Assembly: GCA_934183255.1 (NCBI GenBank)
Contig: CAKPSD010000001.1
Span: 965,991-1,029,990, forward strand
Origin: an uncultured Bacilli bacterium
GTDB lineage: Bacteria > Bacillota_I > Bacilli_A > RFN20 > DUOF01
Length of the DNA: 64,000 nt
Direction: 5' to 3'
The translations under genes and the position numbers were made by a program. The notes below the pieces were generated by a model, which saw only the letters and a program-made list of their open reading frames with translations, was not told the DNA's origin and made no database searches. Of the stretch, positions 34,240 to 43,962 are shown one piece after another. Positions within the stretch are counted from its first letter, which is position 1, and the number at the start of each line of letters is the position of its first letter.

Positions 34240-36091
34240 ATCGCTTAAAATAATATATTTTCCCATTATTATTAAAAGAGTGAGTATTGGGATCATATCT
34301 AAGAGCTTTCGTATTATAGTTTGTGTTATACCAAGATAATTGTTTTTTATCATGTAAAATATTTGATATTTCTTTAAATAATTGTTTTGATAATGAATAG
34401 TCATAGAAATTAGAGTTTGAATCACTTCCTACCCAAATACCTATAGTATAATTAGGATTAAAAGCAACTACATAGGAATCATTTTTTGTTGTTCCACTTT
34501 TAGCAGCATATATATTGTAAGGCTTATAGTTTGACATTGTTGTAGTTAAATATGAAGACAATGATGAATCAAATGTAGATGTGAGCATTTGGTTTAAAAT
34601 TAAAGTATTAGTTTCATTAAGTATATTTTTTGAAACTTTATTATCAACATATATGACATTATTGTTTATATCATTTACTTTTCTTATTAATGATGGTTTA
34701 TAATATGTGCCAAGGGAAGCAAAAGTATTATAAATTGATGTCAACTTTAATAGTGATGTTGAGATAGTACCTAATGCAATTGAAGGGAGAGCATCAACGT
34801 TATTTATATCAAACAGTTTTAATAATTTTTTTAATTTATTGCTTCCAAGTAATAATAATGTTTTTAAAGCATATATATTATCTGACATAGCTATTGCTTG
34901 AATCATATCTATTTTACTATTTGCATATTTATTGTTAGGATTTTTAGGAGAATATTCACCTATATTTTTTATATTAAATGTTGTTTCTTCACTTGTTAGT
35001 AGAGTAGTTGGGGAGAATCCATTAGCTAAAGCAAGTGAATAAATTAATGGTTTGATTGTAGATCCTATTTGTCTTGAAGCGTTAATAGCTCTATTATAGG
35101 TTGATTCATTATAATCAAATCCACCATTTAAATATATTATCTTATTAGTAAATGGCTCCATTATTACAATACTTGTTTGAACATCTTTATTATTAGTTTT
35201 ATATTTCTTTAAAATAGTATTTATTTCATCTGTTATAGAAAAATCTATATTAGTATATATTTTTATTCCTTTTTGTAAGTTTTCCTTAGTATAAATATTT
35301 AATTCAGTAAGTTTGTTTATTACAGCATCTTTGTAATAATAGAAATTATTATAATCTTCTTTTTCAAAATTATAATTAATTGTTTCATTTATGGCGTTTT
35401 TGTATTCTTCTTGGGATATATAGTTTTGGGTTAACATTAGATATAAAACATATTTTTGCCTACTTGTTGCTTTATCTATATTAATAGAGGGAGAGTATAG
35501 CGAAGGAGCATTACAAATGGCTGCTAACATAGCGGATTCGGCAATTGTTAATTCATAAGGAGATTTATTAAAATAATATTTAGAAGCACTATCTATTCCT
35601 GTTAAACCATGACCAAAATATAAACTATTAAGATAGCCTTCTAGTATATGATTTTTAGAGTATTTTCTTTCAATTTGAATAGTATAAAAAGCTTCTTTAA
35701 GTTTTCTATCAATTGTTCTTTTATTTGTTAAAAGAGTATTTCTAGCATATTGTTGTGTGATTGTACTAGCACCTTCTTTTATGGAAAAAGAAAATAAATT
35801 CACAAAGAAAGATTTAATGTTTCTTAGAATATCAAAACCTTTATGTTTATAAAAATTTTTATCTTCAATTGCAATAAATGCATTATAAGTATATGAATTT
35901 AAGTCTTTTAGGTTAATGTAGTCACTCTTGTTATTATATAATTCACTATATATTAAATTGTTATCTTTATCATATATTTCTATATAATTAGTTTTATTTA
36001 AAGTAGGAGAGGGTATTAGAAAGGTTAATGATAGTGTGAAAATAGATAAAATTAAAATAAAGCAACTTATAAATTTAATTATTTTTTTCAT
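34238..36091 (-). CDS. Class A penicillin-binding protein (transglycosylase/transpeptidase)
   Basis: A 617-residue bifunctional peptidoglycan synthase. An N-terminal membrane anchor (about 5-27) is followed by the GT51 glycosyltransferase domain (AIEDKNFYKHKGFD, GASTITQQYARN, RKLKEAFYTIQIE). The transpeptidase domain has SxxK in SRQIGSTIKP, SxN as SDN and KTG-type box KSGTT. It is compact compared with PBP1a/b of about 700-900 residues and lacks C-terminal extensions. ATG 36091 has AGGTGA just upstream on the minus strand. GpsB, which guides class A enzymes in other Firmicutes, is encoded at 9964-10323. Confidence 0.95.
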   Translation of the reverse strand: MKKIIKFISCFILILSIFTLSLTFLIPSPTLNKTNYIEIYDKDNNLIYSELYNNKSDYINLKDLNSYTYNAFIAIEDKNFYKHKGFDILRNIKSFFVNLFSFSIKEGASTITQQYARNTLLTNKRTIDRKLKEAFYTIQIERKYSKNHILEGYLNSLYFGHGLTGIDSASKYYFNKSPYELTIAESAMLAAICNAPSLYSPSINIDKATSRQKYVLYLMLTQNYISQEEYKNAINETINYNFEKEDYNNFYYYKDAVINKLTELNIYTKENLQKGIKIYTNIDFSITDEINTILKKYKTNNKDVQTSIVIMEPFTNKIIYLNGGFDYNESTYNRAINASRQIGSTIKPLIYSLALANGFSPTTLLTSEETTFNIKNIGEYSPKNPNNKYANSKIDMIQAIAMSDNIYALKTLLLLGSNKLKKLLKLFDINNVDALPSIALGTISTSLLKLTSIYNTFASLGTYYKPSLIRKVNDINNNVIYVDNKVSKNILNETNTLILNQMLTSTFDSSLSSYLTTTMSNYKPYNIYAAKSGTTKNDSYVVAFNPNYTIGIWVGSDSNSNFYDYSLSKQLFKEISNILHDKKQLSWYNTNYNTKALRYDPNTHSFNNNGKIYYFKR

Positions 36092-36142
36092 ATTTATCAC
36101 CTATAAGTAGTATGGGAAAATATATTAAATATATACAATTAA

Positions 36143-36151
36143 TGATATAAT
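36143..36151 (+). promoter_or_regulatory. Extended -10 promoter element
   Basis: TGATATAAT, 16 bp upstream of the GTG start of the DUF1934-like gene; identical to the element at 25371. Confidence 0.5.
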
Positions 36152-36167
36152 AGGAATGGTGATTTGA

Positions 36168-36539
36168 GTGCAAAAAATAATTGATTGTGAATTAGTTATT
36201 ACTAGTGAAATTAATAATAAATGTGAAACTATAGTTATATCAGGTAGAGGTTATTATAAAAAAGAAAAAGAAATAATAATTTATTTTACCTCAGATAATA
36301 TAAGGTATAAATACATTGTTATAAAAGATAAAGTAGAAATATATTGTAATGATTCTCATTATAATTTTAGAGTTAATAAAGAAGATATTGGAGAAATAAA
36401 AAATGGTGATTACATATTTAAAATCACCACTTTAGCTAATAAAATTGAAATAACAGATAATTTTGTTTTAATAAATTATGAGTTAAAACAAAATAATATT
36501 TTAATAGGCAAATATTTAACTAAATTATCTTTTAATTAG
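36168..36539 (+). CDS. DUF1934 (YwiB-like) beta-barrel protein
   Basis: A 123-residue soluble protein made mostly of beta strands, of the DUF1934/YwiB calycin-like family: alternating strands with a central RYKYIVIKDKVEIY and the C-terminal LINYELKQNNILIGKYL. The function in Bacillus is unknown. It starts with GTG and has a GGTGAT ribosome site; the start is the first codon in frame. Its end overlaps the convergent protease gene by 15 bp. Confidence 0.6.
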   Translation: MQKIIDCELVITSEINNKCETIVISGRGYYKKEKEIIIYFTSDNIRYKYIVIKDKVEIYCNDSHYNFRVNKEDIGEIKNGDYIFKITTLANKIEITDNFVLINYELKQNNILIGKYLTKLSFN

Positions 36540-37682
36540 AGTAATTTCTATATTATGTGAATTTGTTCCGTCAGTATTACAAATAGTAAGAGTAATAGTG
36601 TCATCTGGGGCATGCTTTAAAAGTTCTACACTAAAATCTGTAGCTTTGTTTATTTTTACTCCTTCGATATGAGTTATAACTTGATTTTTATTTGCTTTAC
36701 CATTTAGTGGACTTTTTGCATCAATAGTCAATAAAAGTAAACCATTACTTACTTGTAAACTATATTTTTCTCTATCACTTGTACTTAAATATCTTATGTC
36801 AATGATAGTGATACTAAGGAAAGGACGATAATATAAAGAGCCTTTTAGTAAGTATGAGGATACTAGTTCAAAATGAGAAATAGGAATAGCATAGTTAAAA
36901 CTTTCAACATTAGTTGTGGTTCCTGACTTTAATAGTTTCATGGTGTTAATACCAATAAGATTACCATTATTATCAAATAAAGGACCACCACTATTTCCAG
37001 GATTTAGTGCAGCATCAATTTGAATTAAGTATAAATCAACAGATGAATTATCTGGAGTTATTCCAATATTTAAATTAGATATAATTCCAGAAGTAGCAGT
37101 TTCTGAATATTTTTCTCCTAATGGGCTACCAACAGTTAATATTTCCTCACCTATTTTTAAAGTAGAAGATCTTCTAAGAGTAGCTATTGAATAATCACTT
37201 CTTTTAGCTATTTTTACTACAGCTACATCTTCATTTCTATCATATCCAATAAGAGAACCTTTTACTAATATGCCATTATAAAGTAATATTTCTATTTCAC
37301 TAGATCCTTCAACTACATGTGCATTAGTAAATAGATATGCGTAGCCATTGGTCATACTATCTTCTGCAAAGATTACACCACTTCCAGTAGCAGAAATTTG
37401 ACCGTTTGCAATATTTCTAACTGTTACTACTGAAGAAATGACTTTATCATATATTATAGACCAAGATGTATGTGTATCTGGTGCTTTATCTGTGTAATTT
37501 ATAAACCCTTGATAATTAGTATTGCTTTCAATTATTGTAGTTCCTGTACCTGAGTCAGTTAGATTTTCAGAGTTCCCATTATTATTTGTATTATCTTTAT
37601 CGAAATTATAGATATAGACATTACATCCACATAATAAGAATAAACAGCATATAATCATCATAAATTTAGAAAACTTTTTCAT
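36525..37682 (-). CDS. HtrA/DegP-type serine protease lipoprotein with PDZ domain
   Basis: A 385-residue secreted trypsin-fold protease. It has a lipoprotein signal with lipidated Cys20 (FLLCGC), a Ser/Thr/Asn-rich linker, and the catalytic triad His in FTNAHVVEG, Asp in NEDVAVVKI, Ser in NPGNSGGPL. The C-terminal PDZ-like domain (about 285-385) contains GKANKNQVITHIEGVKI. HtrA proteases degrade or refold damaged proteins outside the membrane. Usual Firmicutes HtrA proteins have a transmembrane anchor, so lipidation is a variant. Confidence 0.92.
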   Translation of the reverse strand: MKKFSKFMMIICCLFLLCGCNVYIYNFDKDNTNNNGNSENLTDSGTGTTIIESNTNYQGFINYTDKAPDTHTSWSIIYDKVISSVVTVRNIANGQISATGSGVIFAEDSMTNGYAYLFTNAHVVEGSSEIEILLYNGILVKGSLIGYDRNEDVAVVKIAKRSDYSIATLRRSSTLKIGEEILTVGSPLGEKYSETATSGIISNLNIGITPDNSSVDLYLIQIDAALNPGNSGGPLFDNNGNLIGINTMKLLKSGTTTNVESFNYAIPISHFELVSSYLLKGSLYYRPFLSITIIDIRYLSTSDREKYSLQVSNGLLLLTIDAKSPLNGKANKNQVITHIEGVKINKATDFSVELLKHAPDDTITLTICNTDGTNSHNIEITLIKR

Positions 37683-37806
37683 GATATCACACTCCTATTT
37701 AGAATTATAACACTATCTTAAAATAATAAATAGATGGTCTACTTAAAATGTATATAAATAGCATAATTCTTCTTTTTAATAATATGATTTATTAGGAGGA
37801 TTTATT

Positions 37807-38310
37807 ATGAATAAAACTATATTAAGATTAGATTTAGAATTGTCTATTATGATTTTATCTATAATTTCTATGTTATTTTCTTTTCTTACTAGTTATGTAT
37901 ATATAACTAATTTTACTTCTTTTTTATATGTTTTAATTAAATCTTTAGTGTTTGTGATAGTTCCATTAATTTTATATATATTAGAAAAAAGAAACTTAGA
38001 ATTTAAAAGGATAGCAGGTATTTATACAAGTTATTTTATAATTAGTATGATTGTTACTTTGATAACTTCTATTTCTGTTTTTAATGGGAATGTTCCTTTA
38101 ATTCTAAAAGGAATTTTTGATATAGTTAATTTAATGATTTTACTTACAAGCTTATTTATATTAATAGAGCAGATACTTATCTATAGTGATATAAATTCTA
38201 AAGTGTATAGTAATACTATTATGAAAATAGTTTATTTAGTAGGCAATTTTATTTCATATCCATTTTTAGTTTTTATTGATAAAAAGAGTAAAAAAAATGA
38301 TAAGGAGTAA
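37807..38310 (+). CDS. Polytopic membrane protein, function unknown
   Basis: A 167-residue protein with about five transmembrane helices and a basic C-terminus (DKKSKKNDKE). No family motif is seen. The ribosome site AGGAGG (37796-37801) is strong. It converges with the DUF2804 gene, with only 3 bp between stops. Function unknown. Confidence 0.65.
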   Translation: MNKTILRLDLELSIMILSIISMLFSFLTSYVYITNFTSFLYVLIKSLVFVIVPLILYILEKRNLEFKRIAGIYTSYFIISMIVTLITSISVFNGNVPLILKGIFDIVNLMILLTSLFILIEQILIYSDINSKVYSNTIMKIVYLVGNFISYPFLVFIDKKSKKNDKE

Positions 38311-38313
38311 CTC

Positions 38314-39348
38314 TTACCATTTGTTGAATACTTTTTCTGCGAAACCTATAAAATCTTTTATTTCTAGTTTACTACCATCATCTAAAATAATAGTGCCAGT
38401 GAATTTACCAAATACTTGGTGTTGATCGCTACATATTATTCCTATGTCTGTTTTAGCTTTTCTGTCTATTATAGGAGTAAAATCCATTTCAAATCTATTA
38501 TCATTTGAAGTAAATGTCCATGGCTTTAAGAAATCATCTTTTCCTTTTTCATTTTTAGGAATATTAAAAGTAACTTCATCAAGTTTATGAGAAATACCTT
38601 CAACAAATATCATATTTTCAGTAGCGTTACTTGTATCTCCAAAACCATAACCAATATTAAAACCTACTAGTTTATTATTTACATAACCTTGTCCAGCACC
38701 CCAATACCATGTATTTTTATATGTCCATACACCTCTACCCCAGTCTAATAATCCTAGAGTATCATCCTTAGAAAATTCTATTTTTTTATCATCATATAAA
38801 ACATAACCACTAGCTTTCATTCCTATAATTTTCTGATTATAGTAGAAAGCTTTTTTATTTTCTTTAAAAGGTGTCGCTATTACCATTGAATCTTTTGGCT
38901 CTTCTTCTAGTAAAAATTCTAACTTTAATGATTTATTTTTATTAAATTTTTTCATTTCTAATTTTAAGATTCTTTTTTTTCCATCATTTAGAAATTCAAT
39001 ATTAACTTTTTTGTTTTTTATTGAAACATCCCCAATTTTAGAGGTGGATGGTAAATTTGTTTTTCCATTTGTAAAGAAGGTAATTAAAGAAGTAGTTTTT
39101 TCTTTAGCTTCTTTAAAATTAATTAATGAAGCACTCACAAGTCCCATATATGAATTATCATCAATTGTAAGCGCTACTGCATAATCTTTATTATAAATTA
39201 AATAATAATCCCATTCCTTAATTTTAAATTTTTTAGCTTTAATATCCTTTCTAGAATATTCTTGAATTAAAGACGTAGAATATCCAGGATTATTAAGTTC
39301 TCCGTGTTCATTTAATAATTTACAAGGTGTAACTATTTGTTTGTTCAT
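38314..39348 (-). CDS. DUF2804-family protein
   Basis: A 344-residue soluble protein of the DUF2804 family. Recognisable segments are an N-terminal VTPCKLLNEHGELNNPGYS, a central LDWGRGVWTYKNTWYWG with GAGQGYVNNKLVGFNIGYG, and a C-terminal GIICSDQHQVFGKFTGT. The family has a lipocalin-like fold and no established function. The start at 39348 has a ribosome site GGAGAA on the minus strand. Confidence 0.8.
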   Translation of the reverse strand: MNKQIVTPCKLLNEHGELNNPGYSTSLIQEYSRKDIKAKKFKIKEWDYYLIYNKDYAVALTIDDNSYMGLVSASLINFKEAKEKTTSLITFFTNGKTNLPSTSKIGDVSIKNKKVNIEFLNDGKKRILKLEMKKFNKNKSLKLEFLLEEEPKDSMVIATPFKENKKAFYYNQKIIGMKASGYVLYDDKKIEFSKDDTLGLLDWGRGVWTYKNTWYWGAGQGYVNNKLVGFNIGYGFGDTSNATENMIFVEGISHKLDEVTFNIPKNEKGKDDFLKPWTFTSNDNRFEMDFTPIIDRKAKTDIGIICSDQHQVFGKFTGTIILDDGSKLEIKDFIGFAEKVFNKW

Positions 39349-39483
39349 TACATATTCTCCTTTTTAAAGTTTTTATTTATTTATATTTTAGCAAATATAC
39401 TTAAAATAATTAATAAATAAGGCTAAATGATTGTAAATAAGCTTAATCAACTTTAAAATTATAATATAGATAGGATGATGTTA

Positions 39484-40293
39484 ATGGATAGTATTATAAA
39501 AATTAAAAACTTATCTTTTTCATATGATGATAATGAATTTATTAGTGATTTATCACTTGATATAGAAAGAAACTCATATACGTGCATAATAGGGCCTAAT
39601 GGTAGTGGTAAGACTACTCTTTCTAGATTAATATGTGGGTTACTTGAATTTAAAGATGGAGAAATATTTATTGATGATGTTTTACTTAATAAGGAAAATA
39701 GTTCTGTTATTAGGAAAAAAATAGGAGTTATTTTTCAAAATCCTGATAATCAATATGTGGGTACTACTTTAAAAGATGATATTATATTTGGACTTGAAAA
39801 TCATAATGTAGATCCTAATAAAATGGATGAAATAATTGATGAAGTTAGTAAATTATGTGGAGTTAATGATTTATTAGCTAAGGAACCATATGCAATGTCT
39901 GGTGGTCAAAAACAAAAAGGTGCAATAGCAGGTGTTTTAGCACTAAATCCTGAGATATTAATATTAGATGAAGCTACAAGTATGCTTGATCCTGTTAGTA
40001 AAAAAGAATTTAAAGATAATATAATGAGATTGAAAAAAGAAAAAAAATTAACAATTATATCTATTACTCATGATAAAAATGAAACTTTATTAGCAGATAA
40101 AGTTGTTGTTTTAGATAAAGGAAAAATTGTTTTTAATGGGAAAAAAGAAAAATTATATAATACTGATATTAGTAAATATAATTTAGAACTTCCTTCAATT
40201 ATTGAATTAGAAAAATATTTGAAATTTAAAGAATATATATATGATGAACAAGAGTTATTTAAAAGATTGCAGGTGATTGGTAATGAAAATTAG
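39484..40293 (+). CDS. ecfA1: ECF transporter ATPase subunit A1
   Basis: A 269-residue ABC ATPase of the energy-coupling factor module. Walker A is GPNGSGKTT, the signature is YAMSGGQKQK, Walker B is ILILDEATSMLDP, and the switch His is in SITHDKNE. With EcfA2 and EcfT it forms a shared module that powers uptake of several vitamins through different S subunits. ATG 39484 is preferred over 39475 by spacing to AGGATGA. It overlaps ecfA2 by 11 bp. The order ecfA1-ecfA2-ecfT-truA is as in Bacillus. Confidence 0.95.
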   Translation: MDSIIKIKNLSFSYDDNEFISDLSLDIERNSYTCIIGPNGSGKTTLSRLICGLLEFKDGEIFIDDVLLNKENSSVIRKKIGVIFQNPDNQYVGTTLKDDIIFGLENHNVDPNKMDEIIDEVSKLCGVNDLLAKEPYAMSGGQKQKGAIAGVLALNPEILILDEATSMLDPVSKKEFKDNIMRLKKEKKLTIISITHDKNETLLADKVVVLDKGKIVFNGKKEKLYNTDISKYNLELPSIIELEKYLKFKEYIYDEQELFKRLQVIGNEN

Positions 40294-41116
40294 ATTTGAT
40301 AATGTATCTTTTAAATATAGTAAAAAAGATAAATATGCTTTAGAAAATATTAATTTAGAGTTTAATAAAAGTGAAATAGTTTTTATTATGGGGCATACTG
40401 GTAGTGGTAAATCTACATTAGTTCAACACATGAATGCTTTAATTACTTCAACAAGCGGTAGTGTTACTTTAAATCTTAATGATAAAGAGTTTGTATTAGA
40501 TAAAGACAATAAAGAAAAAAAATTAAATGAGTTGAGAAAAGAAGTTGGTTTAGTTTTTCAATTTAGTGAGTATCAACTTTTTGAAACAACAGTTTTAAAA
40601 GATGTTATGTTTGGACCTTGTAATTTTTATAAAGATGAAAAGAAGGCTAAAGAGTTAGCAATTAAGGCATTAAATGTAGTAGGTATAGATGAAAGTTATT
40701 ATGAAAGATCACCATTTGAATTATCTGGAGGAGAAAAAAGAAAGGTTGCAATAGCAGGAGTTCTTGCATCAAATCCTAGTGTTTTAATAATGGATGAACC
40801 TACTTCTTCTTTAGATCCTGTATCTACTAGAGAAACAATGTCATTAATAAGAAAAATAAAAGATGAAGGAAAATTAGTTATAGTTATTAGTCATGATAGT
40901 GATTTATGCTATGAATATGCTGATAGAGTAATAATTATGAATAATGGAAAAATAGAAAATGATAGTAGTGTGAATGAGGCATTTAATAATAAAAAAATAT
41001 TAGAAAAAGCTAGTTTATTAGAACCTTTTGTTTGTAAAGTTAAAAGAGTAATGAATATAAATAATAATAATGTCAGAACAATTAATGATTTAAAAGAGGT
41101 GATAAATAATGAATAA
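40283..41116 (+). CDS. ecfA2: ECF transporter ATPase subunit A2
   Basis: A 277-residue ABC ATPase, partner of EcfA1. Walker A is GHTGSGKST, with Q-loop FQFSEYQLFE, signature ELSGGEKRK, Walker B VLIMDEPTSSLDP, and switch His in VISHDSD. The start lies inside ecfA1 with AGGTGATT (40271-40278) as ribosome site; TTG 40277 is less likely. It overlaps ecfT by 8 bp. Confidence 0.95.
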   Translation: MKIRFDNVSFKYSKKDKYALENINLEFNKSEIVFIMGHTGSGKSTLVQHMNALITSTSGSVTLNLNDKEFVLDKDNKEKKLNELRKEVGLVFQFSEYQLFETTVLKDVMFGPCNFYKDEKKAKELAIKALNVVGIDESYYERSPFELSGGEKRKVAIAGVLASNPSVLIMDEPTSSLDPVSTRETMSLIRKIKDEGKLVIVISHDSDLCYEYADRVIIMNNGKIENDSSVNEAFNNKKILEKASLLEPFVCKVKRVMNINNNNVRTINDLKEVINNE

Positions 41117-41915
41117 TATCATCTTTGGAAGATACATTAATAATAATTCTATATTAACAAAAATAGATGCTAGAGTAAAAATACTAATGATGGTAGTGCT
41201 ACTAGTATTTTGTTTTTTAGATTTTAATATTGTAAGTTTTGGATGCTTATTTTTATTATTGTGTTTATTTATGATAATAGGTAAATTAAGTTTCAAACCT
41301 TTACTAAAGATTATAAAACATATGTGGGTTTTATTTGCTATTTTATTATTAATCAATTTGCTAACTATTAAAGGAGAAGTTTTATTTGAATTATGGAAAG
41401 GTGCATACATATATAAAGAAGCACTAATCCAAACATTTTATATTATTTTGAGATTAATAATGATTTTAATGGTGTCTACACTTTTGAGTTCTAGTACAAA
41501 TCCAAGTGAGTTAACTTATGCTTTAGAGTTTTATTTAAAACCATTAAAGATTTTACATATTAATGTATATGAAATAGCAATAATGATTTCCATTTCATTA
41601 AGATTTATACCTACTTTGCTAGAAGAAATGGAGAGAATTAAAAAAGCTCAAACTAGTAGAGGAATAGATTTTAAATATGGAAAATATAGTGATAAACTTA
41701 GGGGGTTAACAAGTTTAATTATTCCTTTATTTATTTCTTGTTTTGATAAGGCAGATGAACTTACTAATGCAATGATTGCAAGAGGATATGATAGTGAATC
41801 TGAAAGAAGTAAATATAAACATTTAAGAACTGGAAAGTTAGATATTATTAGTAGTGTAATATTTATAATTTTACTTGCTAGTATTTTAGTTATAAATGGA
41901 GTTATAGTGTTATGA
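41109..41915 (+). CDS. ecfT: ECF transporter transmembrane subunit T
   Basis: A 268-residue membrane protein with about six helices and the two coupling-helix motifs typical of EcfT, MERIKKAQTSRGIDF and TNAMIARGYDSESE (the A-x-x-x-R-G elements that bind the ATPases). The start IIFGRYINNNSILTKIDARV matches the EcfT N-terminus. It connects the ATPases to the vitamin-specific S subunits. It overlaps truA by 4 bp. Confidence 0.95.
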   Translation: MNNIIFGRYINNNSILTKIDARVKILMMVVLLVFCFLDFNIVSFGCLFLLLCLFMIIGKLSFKPLLKIIKHMWVLFAILLLINLLTIKGEVLFELWKGAYIYKEALIQTFYIILRLIMILMVSTLLSSSTNPSELTYALEFYLKPLKILHINVYEIAIMISISLRFIPTLLEEMERIKKAQTSRGIDFKYGKYSDKLRGLTSLIIPLFISCFDKADELTNAMIARGYDSESERSKYKHLRTGKLDIISSVIFIILLASILVINGVIVL

Positions 41916-42646
41916 AAAATTTTAAAGTAATTATTAGTTATAATGGTGTTAATTTTAATGGATATCAAAAACAAAATAAGCTTCGTAGTGTTCAAGGCGA
42001 AATAGAAAAAGTTTTGTGCAAAATACATGGATATGAAGTCAAAAGTTTTGGGGCTGGCAGGACAGATAAAGGAGTGCACGCTCTTAATCAAGTATTTAAC
42101 TTTGAAACAAATAATAATATGAATGCTAATAATTTTAAAAGAGCTTTTAATTCATTGTTACCTGATGATATTTATGTTAAAAGTGTAGAAGAAGTAAATA
42201 TGAATTTTCACTCTAGATATAGTTCTCATAGTAAAGAATATCATTATTTAGTTAATGTAGGTGAATACAATCCAATACAAAAAGATTATATTTATCAATA
42301 TAATAAAGAACTTGATATTAATAAAATGATTGAAGCAAGCAAATTATTTTTAGGTGAACATGATTTTAAGAACTTTTGTGCAAGTGAAGAAGAAAAGGTT
42401 AAGGATTATATTAGAACTATTGAAAGTATAGAAATAGAGAATAATAATGATATTATTACTTTTAAGTTTAAAGGTAATGGATTTTTAAGATATATGGTTA
42501 GGATGATAGTAGGTATTTTGCTTGAAATAGGAAAAGGAAGAAAAAATGAAACATTTATAAAAGAAAGATTAGATAATAAAGAATTAAAAAGATCTAATTA
42601 TAAGGTTAGTGCTTGTGGACTATATTTAGTGAGTGTAAATTATTAG
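41912..42646 (+). CDS. truA: tRNA pseudouridine synthase A
   Basis: A 244-residue enzyme that converts U38-U40 of tRNA anticodon arms to pseudouridine. The catalytic Asp is in the GAGRTDKGVHAL motif, and FNGYQKQNKLRSVQGEIE, FHSRYSSHSKEYHY and FLRYMVRMIVG follow the family. The length is normal. It is translationally coupled to ecfT. Confidence 0.97.
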   Translation: MKNFKVIISYNGVNFNGYQKQNKLRSVQGEIEKVLCKIHGYEVKSFGAGRTDKGVHALNQVFNFETNNNMNANNFKRAFNSLLPDDIYVKSVEEVNMNFHSRYSSHSKEYHYLVNVGEYNPIQKDYIYQYNKELDINKMIEASKLFLGEHDFKNFCASEEEKVKDYIRTIESIEIENNNDIITFKFKGNGFLRYMVRMIVGILLEIGKGRKNETFIKERLDNKELKRSNYKVSACGLYLVSVNY

Positions 42647-42656
42647 AGGTGTTAGT

Positions 42657-43226
42657 ATGAGTAAAAAGAAGAGTACATTAAATAAATTATATACATATAA
42701 TAAAAGAACGAATAGTTATGAAATTGATATTGCTTTAAATAAGTATGAAGAAATTTATAATGAATGGGATCCTACTCCATTTAGAAGAAGAGATATAGAA
42801 GAAGAGTTCATTGATTATGTTGTTGATTCATCTTTAGATATTCCAATGCGTTATGGTATAGAGTTAAATTTGTATTTGCCTAAAGATAAAGAAGATAGTA
42901 CTAAAGAGAGAAATGTTAAAGCAGCTATTAAATCATATTTTAATTATTTGATTGATAGAAATAAAAGATCATTGATGAAGTCGGTTATTAGATGTATTAG
43001 ATCTTTAGTAATAGGATTAATTCTATTAGGTTTTTGTTATTTATCATCATCTGTTAGTTATGAAGAATATTTTGGAAGAGTATTTATTGAAGGCATTTGT
43101 ATACTTGGATGGGTTGCTTTGTGGGATGTAGGCGAACAATTCCTTTTTGTGTGGATTAGTAAATTTAATAAATTAAGAGTATTAAAAAGATTAGCAAATG
43201 CTAAAGTGGAGTTTATTTATAAATGA
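42657..43226 (+). CDS. Conserved membrane protein, function unknown
   Basis: A 189-residue protein. The N-terminal half is soluble and contains EIDIALNKYEEIYNEWDP followed by TPFRRRDIEEEFIDYV. The C-terminal half has two helices (about 115-130 and 144-165) and a GCxxWVALWDVGEQF-like stretch (here ICILGWVALWDVGEQF). I recall a family of hypothetical membrane proteins in anaerobic Firmicutes with the N-E-W-D-P and G-W-V-x-x-W elements, but no function. It overlaps the next gene by 4 bp. Confidence 0.65.
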   Translation: MSKKKSTLNKLYTYNKRTNSYEIDIALNKYEEIYNEWDPTPFRRRDIEEEFIDYVVDSSLDIPMRYGIELNLYLPKDKEDSTKERNVKAAIKSYFNYLIDRNKRSLMKSVIRCIRSLVIGLILLGFCYLSSSVSYEEYFGRVFIEGICILGWVALWDVGEQFLFVWISKFNKLRVLKRLANAKVEFIYK

Positions 43227-43870
43227 AGACATTAGATTATTTACCAAACACAAATATACATTTATATCAAGATAGTAATATGTTTAGAATTAATAGTGAC
43301 ACATGCAATCTTGGTAATTTTATTAGTTTAAAAAAAGATGATACTATTTTAGATATAGGCACTAATAATGGAGCATTACTTTTATATGCGCATAAACTAG
43401 GGTGTAAGAAATTAATTGGGGTGGATATTAACTCTGAGGCTATTAAATTATGTAAAGAAAATATGATATTAAATAATGTAAGTAATTATGAATTATATGA
43501 TTGTGGTGTTCAAAATTTAAATATTAATAAGGTTGATGTTATTATTAGTAATCCTCCTTATTTTAAAAATAGTTTAGTCAATGATAATGTTGATTTAAAA
43601 AGAGCAAGACATGATGTTTCTTTATCATTAGATGAGTTAATTAGTAATTCTAATAGACTATTAAAAAATAATGGAAGAATAATTCTTGTCTATAAAACTA
43701 CAGAGTTAATTTATTTAATTAAGTTATTAGATGAATATAAATTTGGGATAACTAAATTGCAATTTATTAATGATGAAAGCAAAGAATATTCTAATACATT
43801 TTTAATTGAGGCAGTTAAAAATAGGAAACATGATGTTAAGGTTTTAAAAAGTATTATAATAACTCATTAA
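43223..43870 (+). CDS. tRNA1(Val) (adenine-N6)-methyltransferase-like (TrmN6/YabB type)
   Basis: A 215-residue SAM-dependent N6-adenine methyltransferase. SAM-binding motif I is ILDIGTNNGALLLYA, preceded by the family element SDTCNLGNF, and the catalytic motif is VIISNPPYF. This layout matches the TrmN6/YabB family, which methylates A37 of tRNA1(Val). It is coupled to the preceding membrane protein gene. Assignment of the exact substrate is by family only. Confidence 0.85.
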   Translation: MKTLDYLPNTNIHLYQDSNMFRINSDTCNLGNFISLKKDDTILDIGTNNGALLLYAHKLGCKKLIGVDINSEAIKLCKENMILNNVSNYELYDCGVQNLNINKVDVIISNPPYFKNSLVNDNVDLKRARHDVSLSLDELISNSNRLLKNNGRIILVYKTTELIYLIKLLDEYKFGITKLQFINDESKEYSNTFLIEAVKNRKHDVKVLKSIIITH

Positions 43871-43931
43871 TGTCGAACTAGGGGACTCCCCTGCCGTTAA
43901 ACTAAGGGAAGGTGAGTGGAATTTTGTCGAA
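43871..43931 (+). promoter_or_regulatory. Two candidate Spo0A boxes in a G+C-rich intergenic patch
   Basis: TGTCGAA at 43871-43877 and TTTGTCGAA at 43923-43931. The second is an exact match to the Bacillus 0A-box consensus. Between them lies a patch unusually rich in G+C for this genome, with hairpin AGGGG / CCCCT. Both boxes lie upstream of the promoter of the LRR gene. With about 27% G+C I estimate that one such 9-mer would be expected by chance somewhere in this window, so the assignment is weak without context. Confidence 0.3.
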
Positions 43932-43962
43932 TATGTTATGACTTTTGACCTCAAATTTCTAA

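Noticed and set aside
41648..42091. 147-codon open frame on the minus strand
   Set aside because: Antisense to ecfT and truA; no ribosome site and no family pattern.
43871..43920. Minus-strand tRNA gene
   Set aside because: The TAGTTTAACGGCA and GTTCGAC elements are tRNA-like, but there are no pairing acceptor, D or anticodon stems.
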